From: Agapetus fuscipes
Lineage: Eukaryota; Arthropoda; Insecta; Trichoptera; Glossosomatidae
Assembly (NCBI GenBank): GCA_951799405.1
Contig: OX637356.1
Coordinates: 12,857,229 to 12,921,228 of the forward strand
Direction of reading: 5' to 3'
DNA: 64,000 nt
The notes under the pieces were generated by a model. It was not told where the DNA came from, made no database searches, and saw only the letters and a list, made by a program, of their open reading frames with translations. The translations under genes and the position numbers were made by a program. Shown in pieces: positions 21,341 to 30,890 of this stretch (within the stretch, counting starts at the first letter, position 1; the number at the start of each line of letters is the position of its first letter).

Positions 21341-21590
21341 ATGACACGGAATGTAATAGGTAAGCGTGGAAGGGGAAGACCTAGGAAAGAATGGATTGAT
21401 CAGATAAGTGAGATTGCGAATGAATGTAATCTACAGAGTGGAAACAAGAGAAGAGCGTGCATGAAAAGAGTGATGAAACAAGATGAGGTGAAAGAAGTAT
21501 GCAAGGACCTGGAGTCAAGTGGAGGCACTTGTGTGGAGGTACCGGCCACCCCTAGAAGAATGACGGCAGGATACAAGACAGAACAACACA
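21341..21590 (+). pseudogene. RTE-like LINE 3' coding fragment inside foldback 2a
   Basis: Codes for GKRGRGRPRKEWIDQI, NLQSGNKRRACMKRVM and EVCKDLESSGGTC, the C-terminal signature of an RTE-like LINE also found at 37.2, 47.1 and 47.9 kb. Ends near the conserved PATPR..AGYKT. It is bounded on both sides by foldback-arm repeats, so it was captured or inserted. Confidence 0.65.
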
Positions 21591-21889
21591 TGGGAGACCA
21601 ACACGTGACAGAATGACACATGACAGAACATCACTATGATAAAACAGCACAAAAACTACATCACTTTGACAAAGCATTATATACCTAAAACATAACATAT
21701 TGTAAATGGCACATTACAAAACATCACAAACATTTCTTTTGCTTCCACACGACATATCATCTCCTTAGTGTTTGTTTGGCTTATGTCCATGAGAGGTAAT
21801 TTGTCATAAACAATTTTTGCATGTGTACTGGACCAATGTGTCTTATGAAAACTGGAAATATTTTTTAAAAGTATTTTAAAACCACTCTC

Positions 21890-22016
21890 ACATTATCTCG
21901 TTTTATATATTTTTTAGCTCAGATTGTGTAGAATGTGATTCTTAAAACAATTTTATTGAAAGTAAATCTTTGAATCAAATGGTGGAGAAGCCAAACAAGC
22001 ACGGGGGACCACGATA
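21890..22016. repeat. Short repeat shared with 36522-36645
   Basis: TTAGCTCAGATTGTGTAGAATG, GATTCTTAAAACAATTTTATTG and TTTGAATCAAATGGTGGA recur at 36522-36645. No function is visible. Both copies lie within 1 kb of the same LINE family fragment. Confidence 0.5.
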
Positions 22017-22435
22017 TGTGACTCCTTCAGGTATTACGTGGTAAGAAGTTGCTCGTTACGTGCAACACCGTTATTTCTTTTTTTTTTATCTAATAATGAT
22101 AATAATCTGATCCATTTTCTCATGTGTCACGTTTTTTGTCATGCCGGTTATGGTGTTTTCTGTTTTGTGATGCACTTTCCTTTGATGTGATGTTTTTTCA
22201 TTGTGATGCACTTTCCTGTGATGTTTTGTCATGTGATGTACTATCATTGTGATGTTCTGTCATGTGATGTACTGTCATTGTGATGTTCTGTCATGTGTCG
22301 TTACGCCATGTGTCGTTTTGCCACAGTGTCGTTTTGTCACACTGTCGTTTTGTCACAGTGTCCTTTTGTCACAGTGTCGTTTTGTCACAGTGTCGTTTTG
22401 TCACAGTGTTGTTTTGAAATCGTACCGCAAATAAG

Positions 22436-22615
22436 ACAGCGACATTTTGTCTGTGAACATTTTGTCAGGGAACACTTTGTCGGTGAACATGTTTTTGGTT
22501 CACATTTTGTCGGCGGACATTTTGTCGGCGGACATTATGTCGGTGGACATTTTGTCTAAGGATATTTTGTGGTAGGATATATTCTTAAGGATATTCTGTC
22601 GTTGGACATTTTGAC
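22436..22615. repeat. Single arm of foldback element 1
   Basis: GCGACATTTTGTCTGTGAACA, GGCGGACATTTTGTC (twice) and GTGGACATTTTGTC: the right-arm unit of foldback element 1, with no left partner nearby. It abuts the right end of foldback 2a. Confidence 0.5.
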
Positions 22616-23401
22616 ACACATTTGAAGGTAAAAGCTGAGTATCTTGTTATTACTGAAGAAACAATAAAAAATATTAATCTGACTCGGGGAATGAGGAATT
22701 TAATTTGTTTCCCTGATGGAAAAATTGCTTTCTGAAGGCATCCTGCCGCGCTCTCCTACAATTGTTTCCAAATTAAACGTTTTATTATATTTTTCCTGGA
22801 ATGTCGTATTAATTTCTTTATGTTCCTGGAATTGCTCACGATGCTGATAATTTTATTACAAAACCTAGGACCCACTTTTTTTCATTAAATTCCTTTGTTT
22901 CGAACTGTGGATTGTAAAAAAATAACAAAGATACAAACATTTAAATAACTCAATAATTAAATAATGTATGTATTCCTCCCCAAAACACAAGCTATGCTTA
23001 GGTACTTTGGGGAGTATTTATTGTGAAAAGATTTATTTTATTCTTTATTGTAATATTTTGTACATATTGATCAAACAATAAAGACCTTATTTATTATTAT
23101 TATGTAGGGGACGACCGCCGGAATCCTGAACATCTTTCATATTTTTATTCAAATTTTACTTTGAGTACACATTTTGTTTCACCACCGTTGAATCAAATAT
23201 TTGTATGCCTTTTCTCCAGCAAGCCGGCCGGGAGACGACACACTATTATAATTGTCTATACCGATTCACGTGAAGACCTGATTAGTTCTTAATTGCTTTA
23301 GTTTTTTATAACAAATACAGCATTTTCGAAAGAGGTCAGGATTGTAAAACACAAGACATGGAAAAATATTTTGGTTTTGTACTTTTTTATTACAACTGTC
23401 A

Positions 23402-23672
23402 CCGTCCGGTAGATAGATCAGTTGGTAGAGTGCTTACATTCCATGCCGAGAGCTCGGATTCAAATCCCACCAATGGTATCAGAAATGATTTCGCGTTTCG
23501 GTGTTTAAAAACCAAGCCTAAACTAAAAATGCCAGAAAGGATTACTCAACCTTCACAAGGAATGAGTACCAGCTCTCTTGAGAGCTGGAATACCCTCACT
23601 TCAACTGAAGTGTTTAGCGTATAGGCAGCCCCCCCTAATCTGTGAAAATAAATAGAATCCCTCGTCACATGC
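23402..23672 (+). repeat. SINE B (tRNA-headed)
   Basis: Head CGTCCGGTAGATAGATCAG..GGTAGAGTGC (A box) and GGATTCAAATCCCACC (B box), followed by GTATCAGAAATGATTTC, GAAAGGATTACTCAACC, CTCTTGAGAGCTGGAATACCC, and CTCGTCACATGCG. It lacks the last ~50 bases. Confidence 0.75.
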
Positions 23673-23704
23673 GTAGACGCGTCTAGTATTTATGCTATAT
23701 GAGT

Positions 23705-23897
23705 ACTATATAAGATGGTTCACTTTGCCAATGTTACCCCTGTTTCAGGAAATGTCGGCAAGAGTTCCAGGGCTTATGTTCATGCGGCATGTGCTAGCGC
23801 GAACATATAGGTGTCTGCTTGGGGATGCGTTTAATAGTAATCATAAATAACATTATATATGTATTTGCAACATAGATTTAGATAAGATTAGATTTAG
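23705..23897 (+). repeat. SINE-like repeat A, internal deletion
   Basis: GGTTCACTTTGCCAATGTTACC, TGTTTCAGGAAATGTCGGCAAG, then a direct jump from GTTCATG to CGGCATGTGCTAGCGCG (about 30 bases lost), ending TTTGCAACATAG plus the tail. Confidence 0.7.
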
Positions 23898-24445
23898 TCC
23901 CTTACTTCTTTACTTTACTGCTAGCATTATTTTGTCCAATGCTTCTTCAAAACTTTTCCTTATTCTTCCATCTCGAGCAACACTATGTATACTACTGTTT
24001 TCCCATCAGCTGGACAAAATCATCAACCCATCTTATTTGGGATCTTCCCACACATCTTTGAGTAGCTTAATAGCTTTTTTTTTATCACCGTCTATTTATG
24101 AGTTAAAACTAGCTCTAATGCATAAAACTACTACCCTCCACAATATAAAGTGCACCCTTAGACTAGCGTGGCTTTCCTGGCCGACCGGAAGTCCCCGGCT
24201 GCAAGCTTGCAGCGAGCACTTTGCGAAAGCTTGCAAGCCGGAAGCGATAACACAACAGGTGCATTCTCAGCCGCTGCAGTGAAAAGTTGCAGCGGACGTG
24301 CGTTGGGTAGCTTGCAGCGAAAACATGGAATATATAGTGATTTAATTGAGTTAATTTTCTGTAAAATATTGTTATTATTTACGGACTTAATTTTTAAAAC
24401 TACTTCAATCGATTTATTTCACACTATATGTTTTATATACTGCTA

Positions 24446-25074
24446 TGTTAGAATGAAAGGTATCTTCAGGATACTTACATCCGGCTAGCTCTCATCAGCA
24501 TCACTCTCAGGGCGTGGGGGTCTTTCTTTCGGTTGCTCACTTGTACTTTGGGAAGGGTTTTATAATTAAAAGATAAAGTTAACATGAACAAATAAGGGTT
24601 TATTACTGTACTAATATGGGGGGAAAAAGGGGAAATAAGGGATTGGCCCGACCTACAGGTTGTCACCAGAACACTCCCTATTCCGTTGGCTGGAGTTCTA
24701 AACGGAAGGCCTGGGGCAGCGCCCCAGGCTAGCGGCGGTTCACGAGGCGGACGCCTCCGAGCGTGGGAGCCCCTGAGTATGCGCTCCTATGCACTATGTC
24801 TCTGGTCCACAAGGCGGGTGCCTTGTTGGCAGGAAATCCAAGTAGATGGGGGGGAGGAAGCTCCATTGTAGTGCCCCCTCTTGCACCGCTTGGTGCTTGG
24901 TCGCTGACGTCTTAATCGGGTGGCGTCTTGCCGGGAACTGATGACCGACGGCCCGATCAGATCACACAGCGCAGTTCGGCCGCTTCCGTGACCGGTCGGC
25001 TCCGTTCGGCCCACAAACACACACTGCACACTTCGAGATTGTTTTTATATATGTTATTGTAAAATAACATAACA
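24446..25074 (-). mobile_element. LTR, same family as 59.9-63.5 kb
   Basis: The minus strand begins TGTTATG and ends ..TAACA, the usual retroviral-type LTR ends. Its last part (GATACTTACATCCGGCTAGCTC in plus, with GGCGTGGGG and GGCCCGACCT nearby) matches 63240-63465. It is ~630 bp; the middle is diverged from the other copy. No internal region is attached, and flanking bases (GCTA / ATAC) do not match, so this is probably a rearranged solo LTR. Confidence 0.55.
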
Positions 25075-25304
25075 ATACGGTTCACAGTTGGTTCGTTCAC
25101 AGAGTTGCTTTTGAACTGTATAGCTGGACGGCTGGGATACTTGTAAAGCTACAGAGCATCTCGGTCTCTGTGTAGGTGAGAATAAAGGTGGTTCTCGAAA
25201 TATTGCGAACTTGAACATGCGAGATTTTGCCAGAACATTCTACTTGGAATATTCGAGTAAGCACTCACACAATCTCAAACAAATAGAAATATAATTATAT
25301 TTTT

Positions 25305-25445
25305 TAGTGTTGATCTGTTAACACAGGGAAAGTCGATTTTTTAAATAAGATGCCTCATTAGGCGAAAATGTTCGAGTAAAAACAAAAATAATAAAGTGAA
25401 TTAAATCCTTGTTTTACCATTTAATTTTTTTTTAAATATTTAAGA
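25305..25445 (+). repeat. Hammerhead-associated unit, reverse of 17546-17740
   Basis: GTTGATCTGTTAACACAGGGAAAGTC, then AAGATGCCTCATTAGGCGAAAATGTTCGAG, then TAAAGTGAATTAAATCC and TTGTTTTACCATTTAA. It retains stem II (GCC/GGC) and GAAA, but CUGANGA is reduced to AATAAGA. Confidence 0.5.
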
Positions 25446-26003
25446 CATATAATTATTTAAGTAGGAACCTTTATTTAGAGACTTCCCAGACTCACACGGA
25501 CACAACTCACACACACACTTTTCAAAAAAATATTTGTTCTACACAATGAGAAGGAGTGTGCATAGACTCTTTCACTTTTTGTTTTTTACACCAAAACATC
25601 CACAACATGAAAAGGCTGAGTCCAGATTTACATGAAACGGACTTTACATAAACGGATACATCTACACAACATTGTACACACATTTCGCGTTACTTTCATA
25701 GTTTGTTGCCGGGACACTTCCTGTGACAGGAAGTGAGCAGCTGAGGAAGCGTCTGGGGCAGGTGATAAACACCCTTATCACGTCCCGCCGTAAGGGTGGA
25801 AATATGAAACCACTCCCGACTACAAGAGATGAGAGCTGACGACTACAAAGTGTGCAACATTATAACTGGAGATTCCCGCTTCATAATGTGAAATGTACTA
25901 TGTAATTTTATTGATTGTAGAGGCATTAACTTTGTAATCGTTCATCATAAATGATAAAAGAAAAACAGTTTTGTTTTCGATTACATGAGTATATTTTTAT
26001 ATA

Positions 26004-26045
26004 CCACAACCGGTTTCGCAAACATCCGTTCGCATCATCAGGTGG
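26004..26045 (-). ncRNA. Hammerhead-like ribozyme motif, left arm
   Basis: Reverse complement of the right-arm motif at 26068-26109; all conserved positions are kept. See that entry for the base-pair assignment. Confidence 0.5.
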
Positions 26046-26067
26046 ATAAATTTATACATATTTTTAT

Positions 26068-26109
26068 CCACCTGATGATGCGAACGGATGTTTGCGAAAC
26101 CGGTTGTGG
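26068..26109 (+). ncRNA. Hammerhead-like ribozyme motif, right arm, best copy
   Basis: Stem I CCAC (26068-26071) pairs with GTGG (26106-26109). CUGAUGA is 26072-26078, one extra U is 26079, and stem II is GCGAA/UUUGC (26080-26084 with 26091-26095) around CGGAUG. GAAA is 26096-26099. Stem III would be the self-complementary ACCGGU, too short to close on its own, and the cleavage triplet is GUU. Type I hammerheads with minimal, palindromic stem III are known from Penelope-like elements and retrozymes and can act as dimers. The extra U is unlike the classic core. Confidence 0.5.
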
Positions 26110-26250
26110 TATATAAAAATATACTCATGTAATCGAAAACAAAACTGTTTTTCTTTTATCATGTACTATGTAACTCTGCAAGAGATTTTTGAGTAAATTG
26201 TTGAGCGAAAATTCGTGACACTGAAGAGTTTATTTCAGGAATATTTTGCC

Positions 26251-26527
26251 TTGGTCTGGTCTATAACTCAGTTGGTAGAGTACTTGCATTCCAAGTTAAA
26301 TATGATTACCCGTTTTGGTGTTTTTTCAAACCCTAAATAAAAAAAAACGGCAAGGTTTACTAAGCCTTTATAATAAATAAGTACCACGTAAGTCAACCAC
26401 TTCAACTGAAGTGGTTGGCATAAGGCCATCCCTCTTACCTGTAAAAAATAATAGGTTCCAATCGCCACATACAATAACGCGGCAAAAAGTTACACTATAT
26501 GAGTAGCTTAGTTGCGTTTTGCGTTTA
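26251..26527 (+). repeat. SINE B (tRNA-headed), B box lost
   Basis: Head GTCTGGTCTATAACTCAG..GGTAGAGTACTTGCATTCC. It then jumps straight to ATGATTACCCGTTTTGGTG, deleting the B-box region. The body and the 3' end (GAGTAGCTTAGTTGCGTTTTGCG) are complete. Confidence 0.75.
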
Positions 26528-26594
26528 TTTGTCGGAGCTAGAGATTCCGGACTTTTTGGAAACAACTATTCTGCTTTATTGAAGATTTGCAAAA

Positions 26595-26940
26595 GACTGG
26601 TCCGTAGTATAGTGGTGAAATTTAGTTGTCACATGTGACCTCTTTGGAGAGAACGCGTTGGGCGCGGATAGTACTTGGATGGGTGACCGCTCAGGTACAC
26701 CGCGTGTTGTTGGCATTTCTTGGACAAAAATCTACCATTTATATTTCCAAATGTGCTCTTCGCCGGGTTAAAAAATTCATAAACCTTTACCAAAGTCCAG
26801 TCACTGAAAGGTCCATCCAACCTTACAACAACTGGATCTTGCTTGAGAATCGGCGCTTTCTACAGCGACAACCAAGCTCGCAGAGGGCTCTTGAGGTGTG
26901 ATACACACAAAAACAGCACTCATCAAATAAATCATCCTAA
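26595..26940 (+). repeat. SINE C with a 5S rRNA segment in its head
   Basis: Starts with the SINE C A-box region (CTGGTCCGTAGTATAGTGG). In place of the B-box half it has 26650-26712, which matches the 3' half of animal 5S rRNA: GGGCGCGGATAGTACTTGG, ATGGGTGACCGCTC and ACACCGCGTGTTGTTGGC. SINE C then resumes (ACCATTTATATTTCC, GGGTTAAAAAATTCATAAACC, TTGCTTGAGAATCGGCGC) with the variant-1 3' end and an (ATT)n tail. The 5S part covers the intermediate element and C box of the 5S internal promoter. Confidence 0.75.
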
Positions 26941-27334
26941 TATTATTATTATTATATAAGTAGTCACATTCGCCAATGATAAAAATTCTTACTGTAGGAT
27001 TAAAAGCAACGTAAACGGCGCACCAATACCACAGGAAATGACTGTTAGGGGATCGGTCCGAGCTCGTGAATAATTAAGCTCTCATCTCGCGGGCTTGTTT
27101 GCGGAAACTCAATTTAAAAGTTTACCGCGCACCCACCAATTATACGCGGAGTTTGAATGAGTCCTCTATGATGAAGGAAACGAGAGATGCTGCAATAAGG
27201 AAGATGGCCAGGAGTGCGAGAATGGATCACATTTCGAGATTCAGTTTTTGCGATGAAAATCAAACTGTGGTATCATATTATATTTATTGATAATATTTTT
27301 AAGAATTTTTCGGATAAAAAAAACAATTAATTTT

Positions 27335-27617
27335 GGCTGATTTATTTGGTGAGTGTGGTTTTTGTGTGTATCACACCTCAAGAGCCCTCTGCGAGCTTGG
27401 TCGTCGCTGTAAAAAGCGCCAATTCTCAAGCAAGACCCAGTTGCTGTAAGGCTGGATGGACCTTTTGATGACCGGTCTTTGGTAAAGGTGTATGAATTTT
27501 TTAACCCAGCGAAGAGCGAATTTAAAAATATAAATGGTTTTTGTGCTCCGCAGGGATTCGAACCCACAACCTTCCAGTTACGAGTCCGAAGTGTTACCAC
27601 TTGGACTACAAACCGGT
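27335..27617 (-). repeat. SINE C, full, variant 1
   Basis: Reverse copy: TGTGTGTATCACACCTCAAG, CTCTGCGAGCTTGGTCGTCG, CTGTAAGGCTGGATGGACC, GGGATTCGAACCCACAACC (B box), and TCCGAAGTGTTACCACTTGG to CGGTTC (A-box end). Both promoter boxes are well kept. Confidence 0.85.
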
Positions 27618-27667
27618 TCACTTAGTAAAAGTGAAAAAAATATAAAATTCAAATTATTTGTAGCAAT

Positions 27668-27710
27668 TATGCTCCAGAAGATGCCTGATTTGGCGAAAAT
27701 GTTGTGAATG
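27668..27710 (+). repeat. Degenerate hammerhead-like motif
   Basis: CCAGAAGATGCCTGATTTGGCGAAAATG keeps stem II (GCC/GGC) and GAAA, but CUGAAGA has become CAGAAGA and the position after stem III is G. A decayed relative of the motifs at 17, 26 and 34 kb. Confidence 0.35.
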
Positions 27711-27811
27711 AAAATTGCGTTTGTTCAATTCAATTTATATTTATTGTTGCATTGAACATATCTTAGATACATAGGTGCACCTGTTTGATATCTCATTGCT
27801 TTTTTTATGAC

Positions 27812-27935
27812 TAAAAACCCAATCCCGAATGAACATAAGCCCTGCGACTCTTGCCGATCTAGCCTGAAACTGGAGTGGCAATAGATAAGTAAACGATTTT
27901 TACGATATGATTTGTCAGCCTAATACCAACTTGCC
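27812..27935 (-). repeat. SINE-like repeat A, 5' half
   Basis: Reverse and 3'-truncated: CAATCCCGAATGAACATAAGCC, GCGACTCTTGCCGATC, GAAACTGGAGTGGCAAT and TTGTCAGCCTAATACCAACTTG. Confidence 0.65.
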
Positions 27936-28785
27936 AATGAACATAAACAAACATAAGATAACTGTTTATAGGAGTATTTAATATTTTTTCCATACGAAAA
28001 ACAGATTATTATGTAAAATATGAAATGGTGCATTAAGTAAGAGAACAAAAAATAATAATAAAAAGTGGAGTAAGTCAGAAAAATGAGATGAAAATCTTGC
28101 CATTCATGTTTTCCAACCATCCATTTCATTTCCCTATCCGGAGGAATGCAATTAAATCAACTGCCAGTATCCCCAGTACAAAATCTAACATTCTGACTCA
28201 ACCACCGCATATCACCAAAAGCGCATCAAAAATAAAACTCTCACTAATGGCGCTGTTTTAGTTTTCACACATATTCAGAGAATGATATTGTTGAAGTTGA
28301 GGGTAGCGTTTTGTACTCGGTCTGATTTTAATACCTTCACCCTTTCACCACTATCTCACGTTTATTCAGGGCTGCCACCACCAGGCGCGGATTAACCCCT
28401 CAGGGGGCCCTGGTGCGGGGAATAACTCAGGGCCCCGTATATACCCTCTTTCTCAGAAAATTACCCCCTCCTTACCCCCTTTTTTTAATTGAAAAAAAAT
28501 GTTGAAATGTTCTTTACACAGTTTTTTTAAGTCCCTGTGGTACCCTTGGTCACGTATGCCTCATAAGATTTAACCTTAAATATATTTTTGTTGTATTTAT
28601 GTATTTTTAAGTTATTGGAGGCCTTTTGGTTACAAATACTCGCAAAGACCAGATCACTGAAACAAATATGTGAGTTTGTTTTTGGCTCTTGGCGGCTAAG
28701 GTTTTTCTTTAAATTGTAGTTTTGTATTTGTTTTGATGTTTAAACATATTATTATTTGTCTTTTTAAAAAAAAAATCGTTTGTTC

Positions 28786-29488
28786 CTTGACTTATAGGTT
28801 GGCATGCGGCTGACCACCCGTGCTGTAGAAAATGGTTCACTTTTGCAATGTCACCCAGGGAAGGTCGGCAAGAGTTGCAGGGTGTATTGTTATGTAAATA
28901 TAAATATTGAAATAAGTATGGGTAGTTATAGTTATAAGAGTCCTCATAGGTATAGGTAGGTAGGATCGATAATTGTGTATAAGTGTAGAATTCTCTAGGC
29001 TAAGTAGGTACTTGTTATAATTATAGGAATTCTGTATTACATTTGTAGGTAGGATTTTGGTTGTATCTCTAGGTAGTACGTGAAGCGTCGAGAAGTAATA
29101 ATTACTCTGGAACCGTCTGGCGACTTTAGTTCTGGATCATACTGCTCTGAAGAGTATAAAGGTGCGAATGGCCTGCAGAGCGGGCCAGTATCATAGAGAC
29201 TTACAAACACATCGAAGTCATCTGATCAGTGAACCAAAACCAAGTGGAATAATCGAGAAAGTAGTGTGAAAATAAATTTTGTAACTGTGTAAAATAAATA
29301 ACTATTGAAGAAGACCTGTGTATTTTTAATTTGAAGACAATTGAACCCTAATTTCGTAACAGTATGTTAATTTGAGATTTGGGTTTTTATATTGTAAGTC
29401 CCGATGCGGGATGTTTAAGCGAGAACTTGTCTGCTTGTGAAAATTAATCTCCAATTCTACATACATTTGCAACTTAGATTAGATTAGA
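28786..29488 (+). repeat. SINE-like repeat A split by a solo LTR
   Basis: 5' part 28786-28887 (TTCCTTGACTTATAGGTTGG..AGGGAAGGTCGGCAAGAG) and 3' part 29362-29488 (TTAATTTGAGATTTGGG, GTCTGCTTGTG, TTGCAACTTAGATTAG). The middle is the LTR at 28888-29361. Confidence 0.8.
28888..29361 (+). mobile_element. Solo LTR, 474 bp
   Basis: Starts TGTTATGTAAATATAAATA and ends TTTCGTAACA, with a 4-bp duplication GTAT on both sides (28884-28887 and 29362-29365). It contains a TATA-like GTATAAAGG near 29155, about 30 bases before a CATAGAG start region, and AAAATAAATAAC near 29290 as a possible poly(A) signal, so it reads in plus orientation. A 4-bp duplication is common for Gypsy LTR elements. No coding internal region remains: a recombination relic. 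Confidence 0.8.
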
Positions 29489-29819
29489 GGACTCTCTGGT
29501 CATGGGAGCCCTGGTTTGGTCATACCGCTCGAACCGCCCTTAATCTGGGCCTGTTCAAGGCTACCACCACCGAGGGTGGGCTCCTTCAATGCGCCAACGA
29601 AGACTCAAGAAAATTAAATGCAAACAGACAGCCCTGCGCTGTAAAAACAATGAGCCTAGCAGAAATGGGAAATTTCGAGCTTAAATTTCGCTTTTGGTTG
29701 GGTAGACTGAAATGTCTGTTTGAGTCTATTCTCGGTTCTGTTCTGACTTTGCCCTTAGCTTTGTTCATTTGATATTTTATTCAAAAGTCTAAAATAATTT
29801 CCAGAATAATCAAAAAGCG

Positions 29820-29935
29820 TACTGAAGGCACTCGAGAGGCAAATTGAAGCGTTCGAGATGTGTGTCTACCGAATAATGCTTCGGATCTTTTGGCGTGATG
29901 GGTTCACCAATGAAGAAGTCTTCCGGCGTATCTGT
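29820..29935 (+). pseudogene. LINE 3' coding fragment
   Basis: Codes for RQIEAFEMCVYRIMLRIFWRD and TNEEVFRRI, the same family signature as the minus-strand fragment at 59.3-59.7 kb (FEMWSYRRLLGISWRD, TNEEVLQRI). Truncated at both ends and stops at repeat A. Confidence 0.6.
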
Positions 29936-30562
29936 AATCTATAATCTAAGCTTCAAAGATATGTTCACATTTAAGGCTCATATTAAATGCATGACCACAG
30001 AGAGACACATGTAGGTTCACACCTACACATTCTGTATCATCATCATCCTAAGCTCGACAGCCCTGGGTGGGCCTCGGCTGAATCCAGGAGCTTCTTCCAT
30101 TCTTGTCGGTTTGTTGTCCTCGTTCTCCAATTTAGACAGACGTATCCGCGTCGACGTTGTCCATCCATCGCATTTTGGGCCTTACTGGTCTTCTACGTCC
30201 CTGTGGTGCTGAGAGTGTGAGGTGTTTTGTAGGGTTGTTGTTGTCCATTCTGATTATGTGACCAGCCCATCTCAAGCGCCCCACTTTGATAGAGCTTATC
30301 ACATTATGGCTCGCAATAGATATCGTACAACTCTCGGTTATATTGACGACGCCAACCATTGGGATCTCTCACAGGGCCATAGATTGATCTAAGGCTAATC
30401 GAATAAGGATATCACATCATGTATGTGTGCATATAAATAAATAAAACTCACAAGAACCTTGCAACTCCTGCGGCAATTTCTCTGAAACCGAGGAGGCATT
30501 AGGAAAAGTAAACCATGTTTTTATAGCATACGAGACAGCCTTATATCAACCAATCAGTCAAG
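29935..30562 (-). repeat. SINE-like repeat A split by a LINE end
   Basis: Pieces 29935-30037 (CTATAATCTAAGCTTCAAAG..TTCACACCTACACATTC) and 30424-30562 (GTGTGCATATAAATAAATA..CAACCAATCAGTCAAGG) belong to one reverse copy of the AGGCGC subfamily. The LINE fragment between them is younger. Confidence 0.7.
30038..30420 (-). pseudogene. RTE-like LINE 3' end
   Basis: The minus strand codes for GRLRWAGHIIRMDNNNPTKH, GRRRPVRPKMRWMDNVDAD then stop: the RTE/R1-type C-terminal tail (RWAGHxxRM..GRPxxRWxDxV). It ends with (GAT)n at 30036-30048. Inserted into repeat A. Confidence 0.65.
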
Positions 30563-30593
30563 GGAAATACTTAAAAATATAAAATTGAATCAG

Positions 30594-30890
30594 ACCGGTC
30601 CGTAGTACAGTGGCAACACTTCAGACTCGTAAATGGAATGTTGTGGTTTTGAATCCCGACAGAGCACAAAAAAAAACCGCTGGGTTGAAAAATTCATAAA
30701 GCCTTTTTAAAAGACCGGTCACTAAAATGGTCCATCTAGCCGTATGGCAACTGGGTATTGCTTGAGTATTGGCGCTTTGTAGCGACGACCAAGTTCATGA
30801 ACACCTCTGCGGCACTACAACAAGTGTCATATACCCCTAGAGTCTCTGAAATCTAGGGCGTCTCCCGCACAGGATTTCTTAAAAAAAAAC
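30594..30890 (+). repeat. SINE C, 3' variant 2
   Basis: Head GACCGGTCCGTAGTACAGTGG (A box) and GGTTTTGAATCCCGAC (B box). The body is shortened (CACAAAAAAAAACCGCTGGG). 3' variant 2: CTCTGCGGCACTACAACAAG, TCTCTGAAATCTAGGGCGTC, CCGCACAGGATTTC. Confidence 0.75.

Larger units (their letters stand above)
21300..22428. mobile_element. Foldback-like element 2a
   Basis: Left arm pieces at 21300-21345 and 21590-21745 contain GACACATGAC..AACGACCCATGAC and ACATGACAGAACATCAC units. The right arm (about 22110-22425) contains the complement (GTCATGTGTCGTTTTG, GATGTTCTGTCATGTGATG). The ends are the densest part (CACAGTGTCGTTTTGT repeated five times at 22324-22410). The interior includes GTGGTAAGAAGTTGCTC (22041), also found in copy 2c. 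A LINE fragment is embedded in the left arm. Confidence 0.6.
25951..26162. mobile_element. 212-bp near-perfect palindrome
   Basis: Arms of ~100 bases start ATGATAAAAGAAAAACAG and are almost exact complements around a short centre (near 26055). The left flank AGGCATTAACTTTGTAATCG (25920-25940) also precedes the inverted repeat at 56345, so the two belong to one family. Each arm holds an intact hammerhead-like motif. Confidence 0.75.
28382..29553. mobile_element. Possible DNA element with CAGGC ends, heavily invaded
   Basis: Left end CAGGCGCGGATTAACCCC and right end, in complement, CAGGCCCAGATTAAGGGC. It is flanked by a 17-base imperfect direct repeat (28365-28381 and 29554-29570; TTCAGGGCTGCCACCAC versus TTCAAGGCTACCACCAC, 15/17). 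Inside lie a repeat A copy and, within that, a solo LTR. hAT elements often start CAGGG, but a 17-base duplication is not typical, so the class is uncertain. Confidence 0.4.

Noticed and set aside
22249..22559. Similar Cys/His-rich repeat frames near 22.3 kb
   Set aside because: Translation of foldback arm repeats, as at 40 kb.
24686..25029. GC-rich frames at 24.7-25.0 kb as host exons
   Set aside because: They lie inside the LTR shared with 59.9-63.5 kb and show no domain.
26650..26712. Functional 5S rRNA gene
   Set aside because: Only the 3' half is present and it is embedded in SINE C.
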